Source: a virus. From it: a stretch of 40,402 bases of DNA. Positions 7,643 through 14,222 of the stretch are shown one piece after another; position 1 is the first letter of the stretch, and the number at the start of each line of letters is the position of its first letter. Both the position numbers and the translations under genes were made by a program. The notes under the pieces are model-generated. The model made no database searches, was not told the origin of the DNA, and was given only the letters and a program-made list of their open reading frames with translations. The stretch is taken from IMG/VR virus record IMGVR_UViG_3300010334_000110, positions 1 to 40,402 of that record, one strand, 5' to 3'.

Positions 7643-8329
7643 ATGGAAACAAAACAAATTTTATTTGTAGACAGTTGTGATCATTCTGGATTTACCCTAA
7701 GTCTTAATGAATCTGCAGACAGCGGATTAACAAGATTTAGAGGCAAATTCCAAGAGGCAGAAGCTGTTAATAAAAACAAAAGAAAATACCCTTATGGTGT
7801 TCTAGATGAAAACGTTAAGAAATTAAAACCTATCATCGAAGCCAGAGGTCTAGTTGGAGAACTAGATCATCCAGCAGACAGCATAATACATTTTGAAAAA
7901 TGCTCCCATATAATTACTAAGTTATGGTGGGAAGGCAATAGTCTCATGGGAGAAGGCGAAATTCTTAATACACCTCATGGTAAAATACTAAAAAGTTTAC
8001 TTAATGATGGTGTAAGAATAGGAATTAGCAGCCGTGGCGTAGGCAACGGTCGCAATGATGAGAATGGAATCTTAGTAATTGGAGAAAGCTACAAGTTGAT
8101 AACGTTCGACGCCGTTGCTGATCCAAGTACCCACTCTGCTTTCCAGGAGAAAGTGGTAGGAAGAAAAGAAAGCTACGACCAAAAAGGTACAAGAACAGCA
8201 GATTTAGAAAATAATTCTGTAAAAAACGATGTTAGCTGCATACATAAGGTTAACAAAGAAGCTCTTGTTGCTTGCTTGGGCGGAATTATTGAACAAAAAA
8301 CATATAACTTAAAAGCGAGGTTAGGCTAA
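7643..8329 (+). CDS. 21: Prohead protease (gp21-like)
   Basis: A 228-residue serine protease of the T4 gp21 family. The fold-specific catalytic elements are visible: His76 in VGELDHPAD, Ser129/Ser130 in RIGISSRGVG, and an Asp (156 or 160) in ITFDAVADPS. The N-terminal RFRGKFQEAEAVNKNKRKYP is also typical of the family. The enzyme cleaves scaffold, capsid and internal proteins after (L/I)xE and destroys the core before DNA packaging. AGGAGG lies six bases upstream of the ATG. The stop overlaps the scaffold start (TAATG), so protease and scaffold are translationally coupled, matching their coassembly in the prohead core. Confidence 0.92.
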   Translation: METKQILFVDSCDHSGFTLSLNESADSGLTRFRGKFQEAEAVNKNKRKYPYGVLDENVKKLKPIIEARGLVGELDHPADSIIHFEKCSHIITKLWWEGNSLMGEGEILNTPHGKILKSLLNDGVRIGISSRGVGNGRNDENGILVIGESYKLITFDAVADPSTHSAFQEKVVGRKESYDQKGTRTADLENNSVKNDVSCIHKVNKEALVACLGGIIEQKTYNLKARLG

Positions 8330-9225
8330 TGGAAAAGATTGTAGAAGCACTTAAAAAACTCTTACCCGAATCTGAAATCAACGAGGTATCATCAGCAGTT
8401 CAAGACATGCTAGATCAAGCAAAGTCAAGTCTAGAGGTTGAATTCAATGAAAAACTTGAAGAGGCCTATGCCGAGCTTTCTAGTGAAATAGCTGAAGCCG
8501 AAAAGATTGCAGAAAAGGGCTACGAAGAAGCATATTCAATTATTGCTGATCTTCGTAATCGTTTAGAAATTCAAGGTGAGGAATTCAAGTCCGCACTTGA
8601 AGAAGGATACGAAGAAGCATATCAAATGCTCAAGCAAGAAAAAGAAAAGAATCAAAAGCTTGAAGTCGAAATGTACGAAGAGTACGACAAAAAGCTTGCT
8701 GATATGAAGGAATATATTGTTGACAAAGTTGACCAGTTCCTACAACTAAAGGGACAAGACATTTATGAACAAGCCAAGCGTGACGTAATCAACGACCCAC
8801 GTATGGTTGAGCATAAAGTTGCTCTCGATAAGATTGTAGACATAACTGCCAACTACCTCTCGGACGAAGATTTTGCAGCTGTCTCTTCTTCTAAGCTAGA
8901 AGAAGCAACTAAGGCGGTCGAAGAAATGAAGGCCCAACTTAGAATAATGGAAGCTCGCAACATCAGGATCTCAACGGAAAACACTAAGCTTACTGAGGCT
9001 GTTCGTCAGGCTCAGGAAGTAATAAGTGAGAGCAGAAACGTTGTAGCAAAGACCAAAAAGGAAGCCGTGGTCAACGAACAGAAAGAAAGAACTGAAAAAG
9101 CAACGAATGTAACGGGGAGAGGAAAGACAGAAGACGGTGAAGTCATATCGGAATATGCCGCACCACAAAGTGACGCTGGTATGGATCAATTGTTGGTCCT
9201 ATCAGGTCTAAAACAGGCTCAATAA
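8329..9225 (+). CDS. 22: Prohead scaffolding core protein (gp22-like)
   Basis: A 298-residue protein (T4 gp22 is about 269), almost wholly Glu/Lys/Ala-rich coiled coil: residues 40-130 contain near-repeats of KGYEEAYxxI and EGYEEAYQML, and 190-260 form another long helix. The C-terminus, GMDQLLVLSGLKQ, matches the hydrophobic tail typical of gp22 scaffolds. Position between protease and capsid genes fixes the assignment. It forms the temporary core on the portal that the capsid shell grows around, then is degraded by gp21; several L-x-E sites are present. The start is taken from the gp21 stop (TAATG) with no strong ribosome site, implying coupling. Confidence 0.88.
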   Translation: MEKIVEALKKLLPESEINEVSSAVQDMLDQAKSSLEVEFNEKLEEAYAELSSEIAEAEKIAEKGYEEAYSIIADLRNRLEIQGEEFKSALEEGYEEAYQMLKQEKEKNQKLEVEMYEEYDKKLADMKEYIVDKVDQFLQLKGQDIYEQAKRDVINDPRMVEHKVALDKIVDITANYLSDEDFAAVSSSKLEEATKAVEEMKAQLRIMEARNIRISTENTKLTEAVRQAQEVISESRNVVAKTKKEAVVNEQKERTEKATNVTGRGKTEDGEVISEYAAPQSDAGMDQLLVLSGLKQAQ

Positions 9226-9227
9226 CT

Positions 9228-9240
9228 TATAACTCATTAG
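9228..9240 (+). promoter_or_regulatory. Shared element TATAACTCATTAG upstream of the capsid gene
   Basis: This is the exact 13-base match of the element at 5744-5756. It sits 17 bases before the capsid ATG, just after the scaffold stop, and would give the capsid gene its own transcript. A capsid-specific promoter is common in T4 relatives; assignment of this sequence is inference. Confidence 0.4.
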
Positions 9241-9256
9241 TTAAAAAAAGGAAAAT

Positions 9257-10690
9257 ATGAACGCAAATGCACAGTTTTTGAATGAGGCTAAAGAGTTAGA
9301 AGCTCGCTGGGCACAGACAGGTCTCCTCGAAGGTATCAAAGACCGTTATGTTCGCAATGCCACAGCAGTTCTACTCGAAAACCAGAGACTAATGAACGAG
9401 AACAGCACCGACTCAGGTGACGTTGCTCAGTTCAAGAGAATCTCAATCCCACTAGTTCGCAGAATTTACCCACAGCTTATCGCTAACAAGATCGTCAGCG
9501 TTCAGCCACTTCTCGGACCAACGGGACTAGTCTATTACTTAAGATTCCGTTACGGCAGCAACAAGGGTGCAACCCGTGGTGCTGACAAGCTCGGATTCCC
9601 AGGTGATGACGCCAACAGCTTGATGCAAAGAGCTGATGGTACAGCCAATTTGGACATCTTCTACAGCAGCCAATTCGTACAGAATGAAACATCCAACACC
9701 GAAGCCGGTGCTGGCACATCTGTAACATTCGACCCAGTTGAGCACACTCCAGTTTTAGCTGGAACAATCACTGGTACAGTTTACGTTGGTGCAGTAGCTG
9801 TACAAACATTCGTTGTCTCAGCAAGTGGAACATTCACTTTCACAAGCATCGGATCACCATCGGTAAGAGCAACAGCAGGTTCAGTAAACCTCACAACAGG
9901 TGAGATTTCACTAACCTACAACTCAGCCCCAGGCAACAATCACTTTGTCGCCAGCTATGAGTATAACATGGAATGCAATCAAGATCTTCCAGAAATCAAC
10001 CTCGTTGTTGAATCAGAAGAAATTGCAGCCAAGACTCGTAAGCTAAAGGCTGTATGGAGCTACGAAGCACAGCAAGACCTCCGCTCACAGCACAATCTCG
10101 ATGCTGAAGCTGAGCTCACAGCTGTTCTAGCTCAAGAAATCAATCTTGAAATCGACCGTGAAGTTCTAACCGATCTTCGCAACAATGCTGGTACAGTATC
10201 AGCTTGGGACTTCAACACCGCCCTTGGTGACACGATCAAGGAAAAGTATGAATCCCTCTACGTCAAGGTTGTCGAAATCAGCAACGTCATTCATCGTAAG
10301 ACATTGCGTGGTGGTGCAAACTGGCTCGTAACCAGCCCTGAAGTTGCTTCAATCTTCGAAACAGCAACAGCAGGTTTCGCACCAGCCCCAAGTGAGACTT
10401 TCACAAGCTCACTCGGCGTTCAGTATGTTGGTACTGTCAACAACAGATGGAGACTCTACAAGGATCCATTGTTCCCAAGCAATCAAGTATTGATGGGATA
10501 TAAGGGTGACAGCTATATGGACAGCGGATACTTCTACTGCCCATACGTACCACTCACACAGACACCAGTTGTCCTCGACCCAGAATCCTTCTGCCCACGC
10601 AAGGGAATCTTGACTCGATACGGAAAGAAATTATTAAGGGAAGGAAGCAAATTCTACGCAAGATTGAGTATCGCTAATTTCATAATATGA
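9257..10690 (+). CDS. 23: Major capsid protein (gp23-like)
   Basis: A 477-residue HK97-fold capsid protein (T4 gp23 is 521). Hallmarks are ISIPLVRRIYPQLIANKIVSVQPLLGPTGLVYYLRFRYG, the gp23 signature near residues 60-100; a central NLVVESEEIAAKTRKLKAVWSYEAQQDLRSQHNLDAEAEL; and the NWLVTSPEVASIFE, DPLFPSNQVLMGYKGDSYMDSGYFYCPYVPL and ILTRYGKKLLREGSKFYARL end. A beta-rich insertion with Ig-like character occupies roughly 140-245. The N-terminus holds three candidate gp21 sites (LNE10, LLE25, LLE41), and cleavage at one would give the mature protein. Codon use looks more GC-rich and regular than neighbours, as for a highly expressed gene. AAGGAAAAT precedes the ATG, and a strong terminator follows. 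Confidence 0.95.
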   Translation: MNANAQFLNEAKELEARWAQTGLLEGIKDRYVRNATAVLLENQRLMNENSTDSGDVAQFKRISIPLVRRIYPQLIANKIVSVQPLLGPTGLVYYLRFRYGSNKGATRGADKLGFPGDDANSLMQRADGTANLDIFYSSQFVQNETSNTEAGAGTSVTFDPVEHTPVLAGTITGTVYVGAVAVQTFVVSASGTFTFTSIGSPSVRATAGSVNLTTGEISLTYNSAPGNNHFVASYEYNMECNQDLPEINLVVESEEIAAKTRKLKAVWSYEAQQDLRSQHNLDAEAELTAVLAQEINLEIDREVLTDLRNNAGTVSAWDFNTALGDTIKEKYESLYVKVVEISNVIHRKTLRGGANWLVTSPEVASIFETATAGFAPAPSETFTSSLGVQYVGTVNNRWRLYKDPLFPSNQVLMGYKGDSYMDSGYFYCPYVPLTQTPVVLDPESFCPRKGILTRYGKKLLREGSKFYARLSIANFII

Positions 10691-10711
10691 AATTAATTTA
10701 ATCGCAAACTA

Positions 10712-10742
10712 AACCTCGACTGGAAACAGTCGAGGTTTTTTT
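10712..10742 (+). terminator. Rho-independent terminator after the capsid gene
   Basis: A perfect 9-bp stem CCTCGACTG / CAGTCGAGG with a GAAA tetraloop is followed by seven T residues. It lies 23 bases after the capsid stop and would end the head transcript before the HNH gene. Confidence 0.92.
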
Positions 10743-10784
10743 GTACACTTTGATATTGAAACTCACGCATGAATAGGAGGCTTT

Positions 10785-11600
10785 ATGCCTAGTGGCGGAC
10801 ACAATAAGTTCTCTTACCAGACCGTTAGATCCATTATTGAATCTCATGGATTTGTCCTGTTAGAAAAAGATTATGTGAACAACAATGAGAAAATTCGAGT
10901 GATTTGTATTTGTGGTAATGAGACAGAAATGAGGTTGTGCGATATAAAACGAGGAAGAAAATGTCAAAAATACTGTTTGGCCAAATCTAATTCGATAAGA
11001 TTCAAAACCAAAGATGAAGAAATAAAAAAAATATGCAAAGATAATGGATGTACTTTTGTTAAGTCCTGGATTCAAAGCAAAAAAACTAGAATAAAGTACA
11101 TCTGCAAATGTGGTAGAGAATGGGAGGCATATTTATGCAACTTTAAAAAATGTCCCAATTGTAAAAAGTGTGGGAATGCAAAAGTCTCTGGCGATAATTG
11201 TTATATGTACGATCCTGATAGAGATGCTGTTAAATTAAGAAAAAGATTCCGTAAAATGTGCGGTCAATATATTAAAAGATTTATGGAGGCAACAGGACAG
11301 TTTAAAACACGTCACACCCATGAATTATTAGGTTATACGCCTCAGCAACTACAAGAGCACATACTAAACCACCCTGATTATAATGCCCTTAAAGACGAAG
11401 ATTGGCACGTTGATCATATAATGCCAATCCAGGCTTTTTTAGACCATGGAATATTGGATTTAAAAGTGATTAATGCTTTAGAAAATCTTAGACCAATGAA
11501 GGGATTTGAAAACTTATCAAAGGCAGATGAATACTCTGAAGAAGAATTTAAGAATAAATATATCAATACGACAATAAAAACGGCTCCTAAGTTTCCTTAG
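10785..11600 (+). CDS. Free-standing HNH homing-type endonuclease
   Basis: A 271-residue protein. The C-terminal nuclease core is DWHVDHIMPI (206-215, His208 and His211) followed by NALENLRPM (230-238) and NLSKAD (243-248), a complete HNH motif. The N-terminal half has two similar units (about 8-55 and 76-125), each with a helix, then DYVN/SWIQ and a C-x-C-G segment, and a final CPNCKKCG: probable zinc-binding DNA-recognition modules. It has a clean ribosome site (AATAGGAGG) but sits between the capsid terminator and a convergent terminator, with more AT-rich codon use than the capsid gene. That is typical of a selfish mobile gene inserted beside a core gene. The target is unknown; capsid or fibre DNA of related phages is likely. 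Confidence 0.85.
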   Translation: MPSGGHNKFSYQTVRSIIESHGFVLLEKDYVNNNEKIRVICICGNETEMRLCDIKRGRKCQKYCLAKSNSIRFKTKDEEIKKICKDNGCTFVKSWIQSKKTRIKYICKCGREWEAYLCNFKKCPNCKKCGNAKVSGDNCYMYDPDRDAVKLRKRFRKMCGQYIKRFMEATGQFKTRHTHELLGYTPQQLQEHILNHPDYNALKDEDWHVDHIMPIQAFLDHGILDLKVINALENLRPMKGFENLSKADEYSEEEFKNKYINTTIKTAPKFP

Positions 11601-11608
11601 GAGCCGTT
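11574..11608 (-). terminator. Bidirectional terminator between HNH and fibre genes
   Basis: A 13-bp perfect stem (AACGGCTCCTAAG / CTTAGGAGCCGTT, loop TTTC) is flanked on the left by five or more A residues, so on the - strand it is a stem plus U-run ending the fibre transcript. The stem also contains the last codons and the TAG stop of the HNH gene (11598-11600). On the + strand the T-run is weak. Confidence 0.85.
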
Positions 11609-11633
11609 CTCAAAATCATCTATAATAACTTAT

Positions 11634-12224
11634 TTAGCATTTAATGATATAGTTTAAGACTGCGAATGGTTGCATGTTGTTATGGGCAGTGCCACTACCA
11701 GCATTATTAATGCTTAGTGCAACAGGTGCAGCATATATATTGGGTTCTACGGCTGATGCATCAACATCAACCGCCGTATTTTGTCCGTCTGCTTTGATTA
11801 GACCCACCGTTCCTCCCACTGCGTTGGAAGTATGCGTGTGGCTTGGCATCTCGCCGGTTGTGAGCGTGTGAGTTTCTTCTCCTCCTGTAGCTCCCATAGC
11901 TCTTGACGTTAACCCAGCTCCACTTCCTTGTCCGACTATTGCTCTTCCTGATAGATTAGGCAGGTTGAATGTTGTGCTTCCATTTCCTACTCCGTAGGTG
12001 GTCCCAACTACTGAAAACAAATCTGCGTAATCTTCTCTGCTGACTGCTTGACCAACGCAATTTAGCCATCCTTTAGGGGCATTGCTTGATCCGTAGGCTA
12101 ATACCGCTCCAACTGGAACTAGTAGCTCTGGAAGTAGGTTTTCTTCCCTGACTAATGAATTCTGTATCTTCCTTCTTAATTCTTCTACTGAACCGGGTCC
12201 GGTTCCTTCTGTAGTTTGTGTCAT
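11634..12224 (-). CDS. Tail fibre tip protein with phage tail collar domain
   Basis: A 196-residue protein. After a 12-residue MTQTTEGTGPGS leader and a short helix, residues 35-90 carry the tail collar domain: VPVGAVLAYGSSNAPKGWLNCVGQAVSREDYADLF, then YGVGNGSTTFNLPNLSGRAIVGQG. The C-terminal half has HTLTTGEMPSHTHT, a Gly/Ala/Asn-rich receptor-facing stretch and NNMQPFAVLNYIIKC, the usual trimer-forming end. Such proteins are short fibres or fibre tips that contact the host. It shares its first 11 residues and its ribosome-site leader (AAGGAGTTTT) with the gene just upstream, which suggests docking to the same partner. It ends 26 bases before the shared terminator. Confidence 0.85.
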   Translation of the reverse strand: MTQTTEGTGPGSVEELRRKIQNSLVREENLLPELLVPVGAVLAYGSSNAPKGWLNCVGQAVSREDYADLFSVVGTTYGVGNGSTTFNLPNLSGRAIVGQGSGAGLTSRAMGATGGEETHTLTTGEMPSHTHTSNAVGGTVGLIKADGQNTAVDVDASAVEPNIYAAPVALSINNAGSGTAHNNMQPFAVLNYIIKC

Positions 12225-12246
12225 AAAACTCCTTTTTTAAAAACAA

Positions 12247-12642
12247 TCAAACAAACGCTACTACTCTAAATTTCTTTCCAGTTGTTACTGTAACTACTAC
12301 GTTAGTTAAAGTATGTGTGCCCTCAGAGACCATGTATGCACCAGTTGTAGCTACGTTGGTATCTGTTGGGTAGACTAGAACTAAAGATGGTTCAACTCCT
12401 AATCCGTGTGCTACGTTTTGAGCAGCCCCAGTGCCTGTTAATTCTGTTGACTTGAATACTTTCATTTTAGCGACTGTAACTGCTCCAGCAGCTATTTTAG
12501 ATGTTGAAACTGCTCCATCATCTACATCTGAATTTACCACTGTACTTGGTGGTATGTTTACGCTTTTAACCACTCCATTGAAAATTCTTGGGAGCACTCT
12601 TTCTACTGCTCCTGGTCCTGTTCCCTCAGTTGTTTGTGTCAT
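12247..12642 (-). CDS. Short tail fibre or appendage protein
   Basis: A 131-residue protein starting MTQTTEGTGPGAVE, the same leader as the collar-domain protein downstream. Residues 38-60 (VDDGAVSTSKIAAGAVTVAKM) are the DGAVTTxKIAxGAVTxxKI repeat common in phage fibre shafts. The rest is beta-rich (LTGTGAAQNVAHGLGVEPSLVLVYPTD, then HTLTNVVVTVTTGKKFRVVAFV) and looks like a small head domain. It is probably co-expressed with its partner from the promoter at 12679-12692, with ribosome site AAGGAGTTTT. Receptor specificity cannot be read from sequence. Confidence 0.75.
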   Translation of the reverse strand: MTQTTEGTGPGAVERVLPRIFNGVVKSVNIPPSTVVNSDVDDGAVSTSKIAAGAVTVAKMKVFKSTELTGTGAAQNVAHGLGVEPSLVLVYPTDTNVATTGAYMVSEGTHTLTNVVVTVTTGKKFRVVAFV

Positions 12643-12678
12643 AAAACTCCTTTTTAAATATTAGCCATTCTTTGGCTA

Positions 12679-12692
12679 CTATATTATATAGT
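12679..12692 (-). promoter_or_regulatory. Candidate late promoter of the fibre genes
   Basis: Read on the - strand this is ACTATATAATATAG, identical over 14 bases to the element at 442-455. It lies about 37 bases upstream of the fibre gene at 12642 and downstream of the glycosyltransferase stop, so it would serve the fibre pair. Confidence 0.55.
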
Positions 12693-12712
12693 TTTTTTAA
12701 GATATTTATTTT

Positions 12713-13492
12713 TTACTTACGAAATTCCATCCAAGGCTGTGTCATGACATATCTCTTCAAGTCTTCAACCTTCATATTTAATATTTTGTTATAAAGCTGA
12801 TAATTTTTTTGAAGGTCTGGATTATTAGTGTCGATATTTTTGTCTTTAGTGTGCTCCATGTGATATAATGGACCACTTACGCTAAAAAAAGTAGCACCCA
12901 AAGCTTTGGAGCGTACAAGCCTCTCATAATCCTCCCAACCCCACGAGATAAAGTTCTCATTTTCCATTCCATATTGAATAAACATGGATCGGTTCCAAAA
13001 TAATGCACCGCCTACTGACGAAAATAGGTGTCTGATCGATTCTATTTTTTCGATGTCAATAAAAGATAAATCGTGTTCGGCCTTGATTCTGGGGATATGT
13101 ATGCGGGGTATGTCGAAACATCGACCATCATACGGAAGTATTCCCGCAATTTCAGGAACTTCGGTAAGCATCCTAGCAGCCGTAACATAGTTTTCTGGTT
13201 TGATTAGTACATCACAGTCATAGTTAACTATAATTGGCGTTCGAGATAATAGAGCCATGTCATTAAGATATCGTGTGCGGTGAAAAGGTCCATCACTTAT
13301 ATCAAAAATAATTCGAACATTTGGCCTAGGTTTTATTGACGGTGCGTTCTTACCTAGCTCATAAATAATAATGTTTGTGTCAAAAAAATGAGTCAAATAG
13401 TCTACTACAAGTTCAAGGTTCTCAACACGTTCTATATGATCAGCCTTAAAAGGAATGTTAAAAGTAACATGTTTTAGTTCAATTTTGTTCAT
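12713..13492 (-). CDS. Glycosyltransferase, GT-A fold (galactosyl/GalNAc-transferase-like)
   Basis: A 259-residue protein. A DxD metal and nucleotide-sugar motif is present as DCD at 92-94 within IIVNYDCDVLIKP. Downstream, SSVGGALFWNRSMF and ENFISWGWEDYE (about 183-190) match the C-terminal acceptor and catalytic region of the beta-galactosyltransferase/GalNAc-transferase type, where the W-G-W/G-x-E-D block supplies the base. It probably transfers a sugar from a UDP donor onto fibre, capsid or host glycan. It lies directly upstream of the fibre genes on the same strand, which makes virion glycosylation attractive but unproven. The start has a weak AAGG.TGG ribosome site. Confidence 0.75.
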   Translation of the reverse strand: MNKIELKHVTFNIPFKADHIERVENLELVVDYLTHFFDTNIIIYELGKNAPSIKPRPNVRIIFDISDGPFHRTRYLNDMALLSRTPIIVNYDCDVLIKPENYVTAARMLTEVPEIAGILPYDGRCFDIPRIHIPRIKAEHDLSFIDIEKIESIRHLFSSVGGALFWNRSMFIQYGMENENFISWGWEDYERLVRSKALGATFFSVSGPLYHMEHTKDKNIDTNNPDLQKNYQLYNKILNMKVEDLKRYVMTQPWMEFRK

Positions 13493-13526
13493 AACTTACC
13501 AGCCTTATATTATTAGAGCTAATAAA

Positions 13527-13608
13527 TGGTGAATTTTAGCAATTTTTATCTTTGTTGTTGATAGATAAATTAATCATTTTATTATGTTGACCACTTGGGT
13601 AATCCACC
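13527..13608 (-). other. tRNA-like element, possibly a decayed tRNA
   Basis: Read on the - strand, GGTGGAT at the 5' end pairs over 7 bp (one G-U) with ATTCACC followed by A, exactly like a tRNA acceptor stem with discriminator base. The next bases, TACCCAAGTGGTCAA, look like the D-arm start of a bacterial tRNA-Ser or tRNA-Tyr. No normal D-stem partner, anticodon arm or TTC T-loop follows, only AT-rich DNA. It lies 16 bases downstream of the tRNA-Ala 3' end on the same strand, so a degenerate second tRNA is the likeliest reading. Confidence 0.35.
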
Positions 13609-13624
13609 AATTGATCAAACTAAG

Positions 13625-13697
13625 TGGAGAATAAGGGATTTGAACCCATAACCCCCGCCATGCAAAGGCGATGCTCTCCCAATTGAGCTAATTCCCC
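13625..13697 (-). tRNA. tRNA-Ala (anticodon TGC)
   Basis: A 73-nt cloverleaf on the - strand. The acceptor GGGGAAT/ATTCTCC pairs over 7 bp with one G-U. The D-arm is AGCTCAATTGGGAGAGC. The anticodon arm is TCGCC-TTTGCAT-GGCGG with TGC in the loop, and the T-arm contains GGTTCAAATCC. The discriminator is A, as expected for alanine. CCA is not encoded. It stands in a non-coding gap between the glycosyltransferase and the lipoprotein gene. Confidence 0.95.
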
Positions 13698-13705
13698 GGT
13701 TATTC

Positions 13706-13719
13706 ACTATATATAATAG
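13706..13719 (+). promoter_or_regulatory. Candidate late promoter of the lipoprotein gene
   Basis: ACTATATATAATAG resembles the elements at 442 and 12679 and lies 36 bases before the Cys-rich lipoprotein ATG. It begins nine bases beyond the 5' end of tRNA-Ala and points away from it. Confidence 0.45.
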
Positions 13720-13754
13720 AGAGAGGATCTCTCTTTTTTAAACAATGGAGGTTT

Positions 13755-13931
13755 ATGAAAAATCTATTTTTGGTCTGTTTAATATCGGCATTGCTTTTAG
13801 GAGGCTGTTTTAAACAGGTTTCTTGTAGCTGCGGTTGTTCTAATTGCGGCAAATCATGTGTAAACCAATGTGATGGCATGAGGTGTACACCTGGTGAAAA
13901 ATGTTGCGATAATTGCGTTTGCAAGAAGTAA
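13755..13931 (+). CDS. Tiny Cys-rich lipoprotein
   Basis: A 58-residue protein with a strong ribosome site (ATGGAGGTTT). Residues 1-17 are a lipoprotein signal (MKNLFLVCLISALLLGG) and Cys18 is the lipidation site in LLGGC. The 40 residues after it contain ten more Cys (24, 26, 28, 31, 35, 39, 44, 50, 51, 54 region and 56), including CSCGCSNCGKSC and CCDNCVC. This looks like a disulfide-knotted or metal-binding domain such as a metallothionein or small toxin fold. An envelope-anchored phage protein of this kind may block superinfection or protect the cell surface. It is followed 28 bases later by a membrane protein gene with the same ribosome-site style. No family is recognised with certainty. 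Confidence 0.75.
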   Translation: MKNLFLVCLISALLLGGCFKQVSCSCGCSNCGKSCVNQCDGMRCTPGEKCCDNCVCKK

Positions 13932-13958
13932 ATGAGTCTTTATAAAACAAGGAGGTTT

Positions 13959-14183
13959 ATGGTTTCATTAGCTTTAATGGTTTCTATCATATTTTTGTCT
14001 GTGATTCTTTCTGGTCCGATGTCCTTAATGTTTCGCTACATAAATATGCCTTTCTCGGCTGCAATATTTGCTTTTTTTTCAATTGCAGCGGGAGCTTACT
14101 GGTGCTGCGTTGCACCTTTTCCTATATCGTCCTTAGGAGCCTTATCGGCTTTTTGTGGTGCGATAACTTTGTCTAAGCTTTAA
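13959..14183 (+). CDS. Small hydrophobic membrane protein
   Basis: Start set at the ATG preceded by AAGGAGGTTT, giving 74 residues; an in-frame ATG at 13932, right after the lipoprotein stop, lacks a ribosome site. At least two membrane segments are visible (about 3-22 and 36-58), with AAGAYWCCVAPFP between the second and a final weakly hydrophobic Gly/Ala/Ser stretch that could be a third. It follows the lipoprotein gene in a two-gene unit ending at a hairpin, so the two may act together in the envelope. Holin-like size and topology are possible, but no lysis gene accompanies it here. Confidence 0.65.
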   Translation: MVSLALMVSIIFLSVILSGPMSLMFRYINMPFSAAIFAFFSIAAGAYWCCVAPFPISSLGALSAFCGAITLSKL

Positions 14184-14191
14184 AAACAGAG

Positions 14192-14222
14192 GAGGTGGAC
14201 TATCTTTTTAGTCCACCTCTTT
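14192..14222. terminator. Bidirectional terminator with convergent stop codon
   Basis: An 11-bp perfect stem GAGGTGGACTA / TAGTCCACCTC with a TCTTTT loop lies between two convergent units. The right arm contains the TTA that is the TAA stop of the - strand gene at 14208. Short T and A runs flank it, so it may act in both directions, though the U-runs are modest. Confidence 0.75.

Noticed and set aside
13700-13924. Minus-strand open frame of 74 codons
   Set aside because: It covers the promoter and the + strand lipoprotein gene, which has a clear ribosome site and signal peptide.
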